From Spodoptera frugiperda (taxonomy: Eukaryota; Arthropoda; Insecta; Lepidoptera; Noctuidae), in contig NC_064216.1 of NCBI RefSeq assembly GCF_023101765.2, positions 9,117,545 through 9,181,544 of the forward strand: DNA of 64,000 bases, given 5' to 3'. This document shows, one piece after another, positions 10,514 through 21,535 of the stretch. The notes beneath the pieces are model-generated. The model was not told the DNA's origin and searched no databases. It saw only the letters and a list, made by a program, of their open reading frames with translations. The first letter of the stretch is position 1. The number at the start of each line of letters is the position of its first letter. Made by a program: the position numbers and the translations under genes.

Positions 10514-11584
10514 ACAGTAAGTAAGTGCGCATTGATAGCTTTAGTTCTAACACAATAATTTAACCGTCAAACAAATCCACATATCGTATTTTCCACGAAA
10601 AAGAATCGAAATAACTCCCTAAAAACGAAAAAGGACCGATAGAACATGCACACACGCACGCATTAAACACCTTACAACGAATTTAACACGAGGAGTCACG
10701 AACGTTACCCCCCATACGTCACAATACACGTTACGTGTGCACCCTGTATATGTGATACCATCTGACCTCACTTCGTTATAAAATGGCTTCGGAACACCGC
10801 TTTCTTAATAATGTAACTTTGATTTATTGGCCTAAATATGGGTTATGATTATGAACTGTTTTGCTACTCAAGTTGCAAGGTCGTATGTTAAAGCAGGGGG
10901 CTTGATTTTTAATCCTGTGTTGGTTAAAGTATAGTTTATTAAATGGATTTAAAAAAAAAATCTATGCATGATATCTGGAATTGGGTCTGGTGTGTCGGTT
11001 TGAATGACATGCCATAGGGTAGATGACTAATTTTTATTTTAATGTCCGTCTTTAAAATATTAGACACGAAGAACTAAATACTTTCGAAGATATATATCGA
11101 TTTTTAAATCGATATCGCGTGACTTTACTACTAGGTACATCTTATAGGTAGTAGTGACATATTTGGTCCCATCGCTATCTTATATGACGAAATAGAAAAA
11201 ATCGTGTCTAATACTTTTTCATTACCTAACTGACGGACTAAATAAATTCTTAATTTTAATACCATACGAAATTTTTCGTTAATTCGTCATCATACCTATT
11301 AAGTCTATTCCTCCAGACGCTTAAAAGCCGTGATGTTCACATTGTGAGGATTAATACTTGATTGGTTCAATAACTGTTTTGGCAAGTCGCGCCCGTCTAG
11401 TTTTTGCTATCGGTTTCAGTGGTTGAGCAGTGGCCTTCAATAACCTATGTTTGGAAGAATTTAGAAATCAGTCAGGATTAATTGAACCACTCCTAAAAAG
11501 CCCCTGAATAACTCTTGTAGGAACACTCAAAACAAGAAGACGTTTCTAGCTTTTAATAAAACGTACGACTCGTCGCATTTCTCA
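10514..11584. other. Unassigned AT-rich DNA
   Basis: Apart from an ATATCTGGAATTGGGTCTGG phrase near 10971 that may be a SINE scrap, no gene or element is seen. Confidence 0.4.
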
Positions 11585-11795
11585 AATACTCATCAGACCA
11601 CTATAGATGGAAGCCCAGTAGGGCTGATGCCCGAAACAGAGTCTTGAACGACTTGACAGGTTGTCAGAACTCCGGCTCAAAGGGCAGGAGTAGGAACGGG
11701 ATTGTTTTTAATCAGTAAGAGTCTGACAATCACTCTCGCCTCACCCATGGGAGAAGTCATTGGATGATTTTCCCTACCTCAAACAAAAAAATTGC
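11585..11795 (-). repeat. FB repeat, one arm plus part of the centre
   Basis: The plus strand reads CAGACCACTATAGATGG, GCCCAGTAGGGCTGATGCC, then AACTCCGGCTCAAAGGGCAG, GTCAGTAAGAGTCTGACA-like sequence, and GGGAGAAGTCATTGGATGAT with an A-rich end. This order matches the second half of the foldback copy at 56991-57340. About 40 bp between the centre and arm is replaced. Confidence 0.7.
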
Positions 11796-12169
11796 TCCTA
11801 AAAGAAAAGCCCTAAGTCTTGCTGAAGACTAGACCACTCAATCTATTCATGAGACCGTAGATACTTGAGAACTCTATAAGTAAGACATATATGAGGATAA
11901 CAAGGTGTACTGGCCGCGTATAAATCAGACGAGCGTGAATGTTCAAGCGAGCGAGCGAGGCGGAAGAAATGAATATTTTGGCAGCACGTACCCGAACTAC
12001 CTTCCAGACGTCTTCGAAGAGTTTGTACAGAGTAATGTGGGGCAGAGATTGCTGAATTTATTCAGAAGTTTTTAAAAATAATAACATTTTTATATTTTTC
12101 TTATTTCGGTATGTGCAGCGTAGGACGTCTATTCAGAAGGTGGACAAATGACTTAATTTATGTTATAGA

Positions 12170-12266
12170 GAGCTGCTGTATGCAGGTCTCTTCCAATTGG
12201 CGATCCCTATGGAAGGCCAATGTTCAGTAGTGAACGTTTTGTGTTTGATAATAATATAATGATGAT
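12170..12266 (+). repeat. LINE 3'-end remnant
   Basis: AGAGCTGCTGTATGCAGGTC, TCTTCCAATTGGCGATCCC, GTTCAGTAGTGAACG and a terminal AATGATGATG follow the usual 3'-terminal pattern of lepidopteran LINEs, with a tail of GAT repeats. Non-coding and diverged. Confidence 0.45.
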
Positions 12267-12915
12267 GTGTTGTGGGGATTCGAGAAAAATTTAGGTGTTT
12301 GTTACGTAAGACTTTTAATTAATTACAATACCTACATAAAACTTACGGTCTTAAACTGGGTAGTGGGTCGTTCAAGGTGCATGATAATTTCACTATTCAT
12401 CATTCGTGTTATTACTTGTTATGTAGTATTAGATACACAAATGTTATACACATTTTATTCACTATAGAGAGATAGAGAATCCTTAAAAAAACCTCCTTAC
12501 AAAATGATGTCGCACGAACTTAATCCTACACCCCACGCGTAGTTTCGAGATAAGATTAACAAAACGATTCAAACACAAGCACTAAATACAATATCATACA
12601 AAAATAATAATATAAAAAAAAGTACTGGCGACACGAAATCCTTGCAAAAAACATACAATAGGAAAGAAAAAAAAGTGTCTGTTGTCAAGCTACTCTGTAT
12701 CCTTCCATGCATGCGATGCTCATATCACTCGGAGCAGTTGGTTGAAGGGTGAAAACTAAAAAAAAACATGGCCCGTCCACGTCGGCACTTGTCTACCAAC
12801 TTGTACTCGCCACTTAGATTAGTTTCGAACTTGTACCGAGGTACAGTCGCGCTCACTTCGCTAAACTTTGCTGTTTTTTTATGCTTTATTGGAAGTTGAG
12901 TCGTTGTACACACTA
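12267..12915. other. Unassigned DNA before the 85-bp motif
   Basis: No gene is recognised. The 62-codon minus frame at 12725-12913 and the 66-codon plus frame at 12267-12467 lack motifs. 12690-12915 is less AT-rich than its surroundings and could be part of a regulatory block with 12916-13152. Confidence 0.35.
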
Positions 12916-13000
12916 CATATCAAGTTCTACAAGTCCAGTTTATCATAGTCTCGCTTTGTATGATCTTTCCATACATACGAAGGTTAGTTTATACTGGTTA
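12916..13000 (+). other. 85-bp motif, copy A
   Basis: This segment aligns without gaps to 63715-63799. Shared blocks include CATATCAAG, CCAGTTTATCA, GTCTC, ATCTTTCC, ACATAC and AGTTTATACTGGTT, with roughly four of five bases identical over the 66-bp right part. The inner part is flanked by the weak inverted repeat CCAG...CTGG. I do not recognise the family. It could be a small MITE, a regulatory element or a small RNA gene. Confidence 0.6.
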
Positions 13001-13046
13001 ACATAACTCGATGCGTAACCGCGTGTAAGGAAATCAGACGTATTAG

Positions 13047-13152
13047 TGACGTCATGAATACGTTATGTTTTTGTGTATGACTTTATTGTACTGATTTGTG
13101 ACGTCATAGCCAGCTATGACGTACGTATCGATCGAACGTACCTAGGTACGTT
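13047..13152. promoter_or_regulatory. Cluster of TGACGTCA sites and palindromes
   Basis: Two perfect cAMP-response-type octamers TGACGTCA stand at 13047-13054 and 13099-13106, with a half site TGACGT at 13117-13122. ACGTCATAGC (13101-13110) and GCTATGACGT (13113-13122) form a 10-bp perfect inverted repeat around CA. An 18-bp perfect palindrome, AACGTACCTAGGTACGTT, follows at 13135-13152. CREB/ATF-type bZIP factors bind TGACGTCA, so a regulatory role is inferred. Confidence 0.4.
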
Positions 13153-13504
13153 ATTGCGAATGAATATGAATAATGTTAGTAACGCTAATTGTATTAGTCA
13201 TTTAAATATGTATTGTGTTATTTAATTGTTGTTAATTACGTTTGACTAAATACCGGTTTATTTGAATGAATGTGTGGTCGAAGAAGTATGTGAAATAGAA
13301 ATTATACCAAAAATTATACCAAAATTAAGCATGGTAAATGGCCAACATCCTCAATGGTTGAGGAGGTGAACAATTGAGTGTTAGATATTAATATCGTGTT
13401 TTATTACTTCTAGCAAATTACGCTAACTAGTAGTCGCTTAGATATGTATGATTATACAACTTAAGCTTAGTTAAGAAAAGGTTTGAAGTCTAAGATTGCG
13501 TATA

Positions 13505-13612
13505 AGGTTGCTTTTCCACCAGAAATGTGCTATGCTACGTTGCTGTGGATGCGTTTGGCTTCCATCAATCATATTCATTGGTACACATAACATAGCACTG
13601 GTTTTCCCATTT
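13505..13612. mobile_element. MITE fragment, TTGCTTTTCCACCAG family
   Basis: AGGTTGCTTTTCCACCAGAA, then TGCTATGCTACGTTGCTGTG, GATGCGTTTGGCTTCCATCA and CATTGGTACACA. The same phrases, on the other strand, occur in the element at 23082-23323. The right terminus is replaced by a poly-T stretch. Confidence 0.6.
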
Positions 13613-13879
13613 TTTTTTGTAAACAGTTAGGGTCACAGTAAAATGACATGGAAAATTAGCTGGTAGCCGAAACAAATGTAATTTGTTTTACTTTTTTAGT
13701 GCGATAACCCCGCATTGACCGTTAAGTTAAATTCTAAGATAATTGATACTCGTGTATTGGTAGACTTTATTTGTTTTATGGAGTACGCAACCGGGTTATA
13801 GTAACCAAGTTTTGAGGGATCAAATGAGCAAATTATTTAGTTTGCTTCTGGGCAATATTGTTTTGAAAATAAGAAGGAA

Positions 13880-14158
13880 CTGCCCCGTTGGTCTAGTGCT
13901 CGCAAGTGCGACTGTCGAGCAAGGGGTTTGGGTTCGATTCCCAGATCCGATAGTGCTATTGTGCTATTCACCGAAAACTTAGTAGTTGCAAAGACTTTGG
14001 AATTTTGTCATTTTGTATATTTGCACTTTATTTATGTTACAGTTGTATGTAGTAAAATCTACCCTTATTCCAAATTTCATCCCGATCCCTTCAGCCGTTT
14101 TGACGTGACCAACAAACAAACAAACATACAAACTTTCGCATTAATAATATTGGATAGA
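13880..14158 (+). repeat. SINE-1 head joined to a Helitron-type end
   Basis: 13880-13945 is a well-kept tRNA-like head: TGCCCCGTTGGTCTAGTGCT, CGCAAGTGCGACTGTCGAGC and GGGTTCGATTCCC, the last a B-box. Instead of the SINE-1 body it continues to CCAAATTTCATCCCGATCCC, CAGCCGTTTTGACGTGACC, (AAAC) repeats and TTTCGCATTAATAATATTGG ATAGA, the reverse of a lepidopteran Helitron 5' end. It is therefore a composite. The head keeps A- and B-box-like blocks but is not a tRNA gene. Confidence 0.6.
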
Positions 14159-14737
14159 ATAGGCTGATTGACAACGAAACGAAACGATTACAAATACTGA
14201 CCGGCATTTGTAGAACATCAAGTTGAACTATTTCAGAGATGAGTCGAGTATGAATCACATCACAATTTTGTTTCATAATACAATGAGAATAAAGACCTTT
14301 TGTTCTGAGAAAGTTGCATACAGCATACATAGTTTTTGCTTATCAGCTAATCGGTATCAATGTGTCTATGATATGTCTATGATTCATTTAGTATGGAATG
14401 CCATTCTTAACGAGAACTTCCGCACTTTCTCATATGAACACCAGTTCCTTAATGATCATGTAATGATCCTAAGATAATTTATCAATCACCGATGTTTGTG
14501 GTGCTCCAAAAATTGCAAGGCATTATGAACTTTAAGACGCGTATTTAAGAATGTTATTCGGTATTTAGTTTTTTGGAGCAGTGATTAAATTAGTCAATAG
14601 ATAATAATCTATGTATGTGGTTTTGTTCTAATGATGTAGGTAAATTAGTAGTAATGAGGACAAGTTAGTTTGATGTATTGCAAATATGTATCGTTGGCGA
14701 GTGTTTTGTCACATTTAAATTCACATGTCAATACACG
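14159..14737. other. Unassigned AT-rich DNA
   Basis: Opposing short frames at 14091-14330 and 14223-14477 have no recognisable content. No repeat was identified. Confidence 0.4.
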
Positions 14738-14953
14738 AATGGGTCGGCTCGATCAGAGTAATACCACGGCCTCACAAAAAACCAACGTGAATGCTTGCAA
14801 CTCCCCGACTTCTCCTTTAAATTCCTAACCCCCAAAAAGTCAGCAACGCATTTGTAACGCCTCTGGTATTTTGGGTGTACATGGGCGGTGGCGATTGCTT
14901 ACCATCAGGTGATCCGTCAGCTCATATACCGGCTTATACCATAAAAAAAGAAA
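14738..14953 (+). repeat. SINE-2, near full length
   Basis: GAATGGGTCGGCTCGATCAG, ATACCACGGCCTCACAAAAA, CCCAAAAAGTCAGCAACGC, GTAACGCCTCTGG, CATGGGCGGTGGCGATTGCT and ACCATCAGGTGATCCGTC are in the normal order, and the copy ends in an A-rich tail. The region around the CAACGCTTGCGTTG box is shortened. Confidence 0.8.
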
Positions 14954-17094
14954 AACATCGAAGATTTGAAATGTTTATGAATGGAAGTGGACAATGTCAA
15001 TAACCTCATAGAAGTAGGTTTCCACAGCAAGATCGTCCAGTTTTGCGAAGCAAGGTTACTTAACACCAATAAAAACACAGGAATAAGTATGTTTGGGGAT
15101 TAGCGGTACAGCTTAGTTTTAAGTCAAGTCTCCGTGGTGTTTGTCGACTGGGCTTCTCCCATTTGTGCAGTCTCTTTTGTGCCTTTAGGCTTAAGTCATT
15201 AAATTCACCGAGGGTAAAGTAAAAGTCACATGATGTGTCATCACATTTCATGCTTGTATCCAGGATAATAGTCCTCGAAAAACTAAAATTTAACTAAAAT
15301 ACAAATTTTTGAATCGCAAAAGCTTCTAAATCAAAGGGCAGGCTTACGTGTACCGGTATAGACAGAACAGCTGGTAATGAATCAGATGTGTATCGGTGGA
15401 CGTGTGAGAACACACGGCCAAAATACCGGCCGTAAATACTGGCTCGCGTGCGCTTTAGTAACAGACATGTGGGCTATAGAGACGGCAGAAGGGGGTTTCA
15501 ATTTTCGTATGAGTGTGATTTTATGAGGAGATTTTGATCCTTATATATGAGGTTGGGAATAACTTAATAGGTACTAAAATCGAGAAGGAAGATTATACAG
15601 GTGGTTGTTAAAAATAAGAAATGTCTAGAAATCTACTAGCAAACTGTTTGGTTTATGAATTCGGGGTTGTGGGAATACTTTGTTTTATAAAGGCAGAGCG
15701 GTAACGAATAGTTGAATTGTTTAAGTATTATTATTTCAAGGTTCTCAATAACACCTCGGAGTCACTATTATAGTAGAGCTTAAAATAACCAGCTTAAACA
15801 GATACATGAAGAATAAGGCTCATCCCTCTACCCTTGCAGGAAACAATAGAAAAGATTATAAAACCGTGTCTAAAAATACAATAATGCCTTCTCTAAGCAC
15901 TACAGAGGTCTGCAAACAATTCGTGCACACACGGAGCGAGCCTCGGGCGCCAAAAATAAAAGTTAGCAAGCGGACTGATAAGCGCCGAAATTTTCAATGT
16001 TTTCCCTACAGTTTTAACCATCAACTTAGGTACCTAGCACACGTGTCTACAAGCTAAAGATCTCAGAACCAAAGCAGATGAGGTAGTCAAAGGCGGAATT
16101 TTCTAGAAGAGATCTTTTACTTTTTTTTTTTTTAATATCGGTCGTGCAATTTGGAATGAACGGAAATATTGCGGTGGTATCTACACTAAGATGTTTCGTG
16201 GTCTAGGAAAAGTAAAGGCTGTTTTTATTAGCCAAGAAAACGTCTGTTATTCATATTTTTTTGTAGACAAATTATGCATAGATTTTTTTGGCTACTTCTT
16301 CATATAAGCGAGCGATATTTTATTCTATGTAAAAGATGTCACATCAAGATTTAAATGGCAAATCATGTCCGTTGTAGTATTCTTCTGATTTCAAGTTGCT
16401 GGAACAATGTATTAACACTAATATAAAAGACTAACTACCGTACTCAGAGACATTTTGTATGAGAGATTTTGTATCGAAAACAAATGCTAAGGACTAGGTT
16501 AAGAAACCATTAAATGACTGAGTACGGCGGTAAGAAAGTACTTTACTTTGCAATTCTTATTTAAGTATTTTGAAATTGTTTAAACACAATCGATGCTCCT
16601 GATAGCAGTTTAATTCCCACGTTTCGTACATGAATGTTTCTAACAAGGCATAGCTCGATGAAACTCGTGCGCCCTACACATGGCTTTTTGCTTATTTTTC
16701 GCCATTACTGTTACGTAGTTAGTCGAATGTCTGTTTCGTTTTGTTTTCCTAGTCTACTTCAACGAGTTATTAAACTTGCCCGCGTTACGGAACGGAGCTG
16801 GCTCCGAAAATTTTTAGGACGAGAAGTGGAAATGTTTTTGACGCCTTTTTCCATTTTTAGCCGAATGTTTATTATTTATTAGGTAAGGTTTGGGGTTTGG
16901 TTGGTTATTTTTTCTGTTGTCTCGGTGGTTATAATTGGGTTTTTATTTACTACGTATACAGCGCTAGACTTACATACACGCTTCTAGCGTTTTGGTTTCT
17001 TAAGTGCAATTGAAGAAGCATCTAATGTTTAACCTATTTAATGGCAGTGGAGCTGTAGACATAATACAACAACTTTTTGCCAACAATATCATTA
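14954..17094. other. Unassigned DNA, partly repeat-poor
   Basis: I recognise no gene. The frames at 15060-15251 (minus), 15806-16057 and 16634-16882 (plus) have no known motif. 15880-16060 and 16640-16860 are less AT-rich and free of recognised repeats, so they could be conserved non-coding blocks. That is a guess from composition only. Confidence 0.35.
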
Positions 17095-17335
17095 CAATAC
17101 TTTTATTTCATGATAACTTAAGGTGAGTCACTATTCGAACACCATGCAGGCACACTACAGGATGCTATTATAAAAAGAACTATGGGACCGAAATGACCAA
17201 GTACAAAGCACCGGTAAGTTTCTTCCATTGCGTGTGTGACTGTACACGAAACACATTATACACATCATAAAACGATTTAACCAGTGTAGGAGCCATATTT
17301 AAAAAAATACCTAGCAGTTACCTGCCCACATGCAA
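17095..17335 (-). repeat. LINE-associated 3' end, copy 1
   Basis: This segment is repeated at 18049-18291, about 954 bp away in the same orientation, with only a few mismatches (for example ATTCGAACACC against ATTTGAACACC). On the minus strand it follows the LINE frame and ends ATCATGAAATAAAAGTATTG, which contains AATAAA, so it behaves like a LINE 3' UTR with a polyadenylation signal. Confidence 0.6.
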
Positions 17336-18050
17336 GCTGTGAAGAAGCGCAATTGTTGCGAGTTGGTGGGATATCTACCATGAAGCGGTGACGCCTCGCC
17401 GATTGTCTTGTGGTTCGATGATGAAAAGGACTTTTATTTGCGTATGGGCCAATCAAGTTGTGCATCTTTAGTTCCCCCGATACAATCTCCGAAATGTATC
17501 CGGTAAAAAACGGAAAGGCTTGCGACCTTGCGCCTGTGTTCAAGGCTTTGAAGCCGGGCCTCCACAAGCGCATCATCGTTGATGAGCTTCTTGGCACGCC
17601 TTTCAATGTGTTCGAGCAGAGCATCTAGCTGGCATTTAGCCGAGCCGTCCCAAAGGTGAGAACAGTACTCCATACATGACCGAACCTGCGCTTGGTACAC
17701 TCAGCAGTTGTTTCGGTGTGAAGTACCGTCTCACCTTCGAGAGGATACCCAACTTCCTAAAGCCAGATGCGCCTTCGACTCTATATAAGAGCCGAAGTTT
17801 AGCGTTGGCGATAGAGTTACGCCAAGAAGCTCTAGATGATCCGATATTGGAACGGATACATTTCGGAAAGTAGGAGCCAGCGGAAATTGACTCCGTTTGG
17901 CAGAGAATAGACATGCCTGGGTTTTGGTAGCGTTGAACTCATCTTTTAACTTGACCAAGTTGGCGTCACCCCAATCGGAGACTGCCTTCAAGGACGAGTT
18001 CAACCGTTCGACCATGGATTCTCTTAGAGACTGGACATGGATTCTCTTAC
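17336..18050 (-). pseudogene. Broken LINE reverse-transcriptase C-terminal region
   Basis: Three minus-strand frames together give a 5'-truncated non-LTR retrotransposon ORF2. From 18060 down, the first includes SDWGDANLVKLKD, FNATKTQACLFSAKRSQF and ISDHLELLGVT, which match the region after the YADD box of CR1/jockey-type enzymes. Next comes LSKVRRYFTPKQLLS and, in another frame, YQAQVRSCMEYCSHLWDGSA and ERRAKKLINDD to VFYRIHFGDC. The last frame has SPFHHRTTRQSARRHRFMVD IPPTR. At least two frameshifts separate these pieces, so the gene is dead. The endonuclease, the palm with its catalytic aspartates and the extreme C-terminus are all missing. The family is a guess at the CR1/jockey level. 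Confidence 0.8.
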
Positions 18051-18490
18051 ATACTTTCATTTCATTATAACATAAGGTGAGTCACTATTTGAACACCATG
18101 CAGGCACACTACAGGATGCTATTATAAAAATAACTATGGGACCGAAATGACCAAGGACAAAGCACCGGTAAGTTTCTTCCATTGCGTGTGTGACTGTACA
18201 CGAAACACATTATACACATCATAAAACGATTTAACCAGTGTAGGAGCCATATTTAAAAAAAAATACAAAGACAAAGTTACCTGCCCACATGCATAGCTGT
18301 GTTCTAAGAACCCAATTGTTTTGTAGTATGGGATCTATTACAATGGTATTTTATGACCATATGCGGTTTTTTCCTTCGAAGAAATGTACCCTAACGGGTC
18401 TTTTATTTGCGTATGGGCCATTTGAAAGGTGTAGTTCTTATCTTTAGTAATTAGTCGATATAATAGTTGGGATGTATGAATCACCCTGTG
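18049..18490 (-). repeat. LINE-associated 3' end, copy 2
   Basis: 18049-18291 nearly duplicates 17095-17335. Upstream on the minus strand (18292-18490) similarity to the LINE in copy 1 drops sharply, yet islands persist, notably CTTTTATTTGCGTATGGGCC and ATCTTTAGT. The unit is thus a mosaic: a young-looking 3' end joined to an old-looking body. No open frame survives. Confidence 0.55.
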
Positions 18491-19650
18491 AAGTAATTCT
18501 GAAGGTGGTCCTCTTTTGTCTAGTACTTAACTTTAAGCTAGGAACGATAACATAATATGGGAATTTTTAAGCTAAACCGTTGTAGAATGATGGCGATACA
18601 AATAATCAAATTGTCGGTGAAGCTGAATACATGATGTTGATGTGGTATTTTTGTATTAAATAGTTATGAAATGAGCTCAATATATGGGGCAGACCTATCC
18701 TACCTGTACTTATAAAATACTTAACAAAGCTAAAACAATAACTTAACTATAACACGAACTTTAATAATTGTTTTGGAATCATATTGCTCTAAGTAAGTAC
18801 CCACTAAACATAAACGTATCACAGACATTTTTGTAACAAATTATCCTTTTATTAATGTTCCAAAAAAGTCTATTCGTTCACTATCAAACACAACCCGTTT
18901 TAAAGAACCTGCTGTGTCATGTCCCACATCAATAAAGCCCACACACTTTCCTCAAGAAACACACGAATTCGGAAGTCTAGATAAGGACATTAATGGATTG
19001 GCTGACATAAATGTGACGTCACTACACATATTTCAAACGTCGCGCGGGCAAAACTACCAATATAAGATGACCTGTCGAATCTTCAATGAATACTTCTTCC
19101 CCGTCTGTGAATGTGAGCGTTAAGAGAGGGTTGGGAGGTCGTGTTACGCTGGGGTAAGTTTAGGGTGTTATCAGATAGTTCAAGGGTTACATTTAGTCAA
19201 GTGCGTGGTCAGGCTCACGCGTTAAGGCCAAGATTAGGATCGGAAGCATTAGCATTTTTCGATAGCATGTTGGTCGTGTGTCTTTGAGGTCATGTGTTAA
19301 TGTTGCCTGGTCACACGCGAGTTTTATAAAGATTAGTTGCTTAAAAGGATTTTTGTTTGGCCACGTATAAGTGTTGTTATATCGTGACCCATTTGTAAGT
19401 TAAGAAGGCATATTTCTTGTGGTTCATGTATGGATTAAATAAAGCAGTTTCGTTTTGAATACATTACATTATTCGTTTCTTTAATCCGCATATTAATTCA
19501 AAAGCAAAACGATATGGTTTTGTTTTGTCAATCAATCTTTACAAATCGATGGGTTTTTGGATAACAGTGCTTGACAGAGCTAAGTACTTATCATTAATTA
19601 GTTCCATCTAGCATGAGACCATCTAATGAATTTGGACATTATGGTTCTCA
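18491..19650. other. Unassigned AT-rich DNA
   Basis: The 69-codon frame at 18914-19123 has no recognisable motif. A single TGACGTCA lies near 19014. No repeat was identified. Confidence 0.4.
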
Positions 19651-19803
19651 TCCTGATCCGGAGCTTCGGACTACCTAGCGGGTTTACCGGCTTGAAAGGC
19701 AGGAATAAGAAGGGGGTGATTTTTAGTCAGTAAGAGTCTGACACTCCCTCTCACTTCGCCCAAGGCGGGAGAAGTAATTGGATGATTTCCCTCCCTTAAA
19801 AAA
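19651..19803 (-). repeat. FB repeat, single arm
   Basis: The plus strand reads TCCTGATCCGGAGCTTCGGA, CTACCTAGCGGGTTTACCGG, then AGTCAGTAAGAGTCTGACAC, CGCCCAAGGCGGGAGAAGTA and TTGGATGATTTCC with an A-rich end. One full arm is present. The opposite arm and centre are absent. Confidence 0.8.
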
Positions 19804-21249
19804 AATGGTTCTCACCCGCATCATAACCTCGTTCACAACGTTCCAAAATTTGCCCGTCCCGTTGTTCTACCATACATCATGTCGAATCAAAAACCAAAAT
19901 TAATCGTCGGCCCATTCCCCAACACTCAACTATCATAAACATCAGAGGAGTTATACGCAACGATTAAACTATCGTCCAAACTACGGTTAAGTACGGTTAA
20001 CTATAGTTAACCCCCGGTTAATGTTGCCAGCAATTGGTTAGTCCTTCGTGATTAATTGATGTTGCCATGATAAAGAAGTTGTGGTTGAATTTCTGTGCTG
20101 AAGAAGGGATGGGAAATTTCCTGAAGTGGTTTTTCCAAATACCTACCATGGTTGTTTTTCATACTGTTTTCCTGGGTCAAGCACGACTAGGTGTTACTTG
20201 GATTTAATTAGATGAAGATATCGGCTACATGTTTTTATGACTGAAATATAGATGCATGAAATTGTAGTGCAGTTTTATTCGTGGTTCAGTTTTTGAAGTA
20301 TGTAGTTTTGAATAGTTTTGGTTGTCCTGGGTGCAGATCGAAGCGAGAATATGATTGATGTGTTTTCTATTGTAAAGTTTGGTGCCTTAACCCCTCGGGA
20401 ATAACAGGCGTAACGAAACTATGATACTCAATAATAGTTCTGCTCACTATGACAGACAATGATACAAAATTACCGGTCTATTTTATATTTGCGTTTAAAT
20501 GAATTGCTGCCAATTGAAGTCTCATAAACATAAAGGGAGATGGACAAGTTTCAATGTATAATAAGTCTATCAATGTTATTGTTTAAATGGATGCAGCTTA
20601 GATATATTACTACTACTACATCACATTACTATGTCTCATATAGTGCCGGTCAAGAGGTAGAAGTTCAAAATGTGGTAACTAATGACAGAAAATGGTTGGT
20701 TCAAGTTTTAAACTGAGCATTGAGTAACTTATGTATATTTCGTACAAGTTGTGATCGACAAACTACATAATTGTTACAAGGTTGAAGTCAAAAATTAAAT
20801 ATTATACCCCAAACCTGAATAAAATTACACGAACATTTCCCTACATGAGAAAATTTGTTCGACTATTTTTAAAATGACCTAAAATAGGCAGTTATTTGTC
20901 ACGAGTGGGCGTACGGCTGGCGTCAAAAACATGTTCGTTTTATATTAACAAGAAATTGTTGGTTCATTCAGTTCATTGTAATTAACATGAGTAACAGCTC
21001 AATCAACTACTTTATTACGTGTCGTGTTTATTTATGTACCTCCCAAATTCAGTTTTTGAACGGTATAAATAGAAACTTTTTGTTTCGTAACGTTCTTCGG
21101 AACGATACAAAGTTTTAAAACACGTGACTTCAGGACGTTTTTTTGGAAGTAAATTAAAAAAAAAACTTCTTTTCGGAAGTGTAAAAAATAGCGTTTTACC
21201 TGGAACTGTTTTTAAGGGTTTTGTTTTATATAATGTTACTAAGTTTAGA
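19804..21249. other. Unassigned AT-rich DNA with one strong palindrome
   Basis: GGTTAACTATAGTTAACC at 19995-20012 is a perfect 18-bp palindrome inside a run of GGTTAA units. Around 21090-21180 there are short snap-back blocks such as CGTTCTTCGGAACG. Overlapping frames at 21015-21290 (minus) and 21124-21348 (plus) have no recognisable product. Confidence 0.35.
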
Positions 21250-21535
21250 TTGTCGTGGTGGCCCGGGGGCTTAAGATGCCCACTTCTCATTCATGCAAGT
21301 ACCAATGTGACTATTTCCGAGTTATATGTACTTTTTAAGATTATTTGAACTCCACTGACAAACGATGTAGGAAAACATTGTGAGGAAACCTGGGCTTATT
21401 ATGGCTAATTATAAGTTTTAAATCGCCAACCCACATTGAGCAAGCGTGGTGATTAATGCTCAAACCTTCTCTGTGTGAGAAGAGGCCTTTGGCCAGCAGT
21501 GGCCACCAATCTATTAGGCTGATGATGATTACTTT
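21250..21535 (+). repeat. SINE-4, near full length
   Basis: GTCGTGGTGGCCCGGGGGCT and GATGCCCACTTCTCATTCAT begin a tRNA-like head whose B-box is lost. CCAATGTGACTATTTCCGAG, GTGAGGAAACCTGGGCTT, AATCGCCAACCCACATTGAG, GTGGTGATTAATGCTCAAAC and AGAAGAGGCCTTTGGCCAGC follow, and it ends GCTGATGATGAT. The LINE-like tail suggests mobilisation by a LINE sharing that 3' end. A minus-strand copy lies at 42163-42455. Confidence 0.75.

Noticed and set aside
13880..13945. Possible tRNA gene
   Set aside because: A- and B-box-like blocks are present but the acceptor stem and full cloverleaf cannot be formed. The same sequence heads other SINE-1 copies.
15060..15251. 63-codon minus frame as a small host gene
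   Set aside because: No recognisable motif, no splice or start context, and no repeat of the frame elsewhere.
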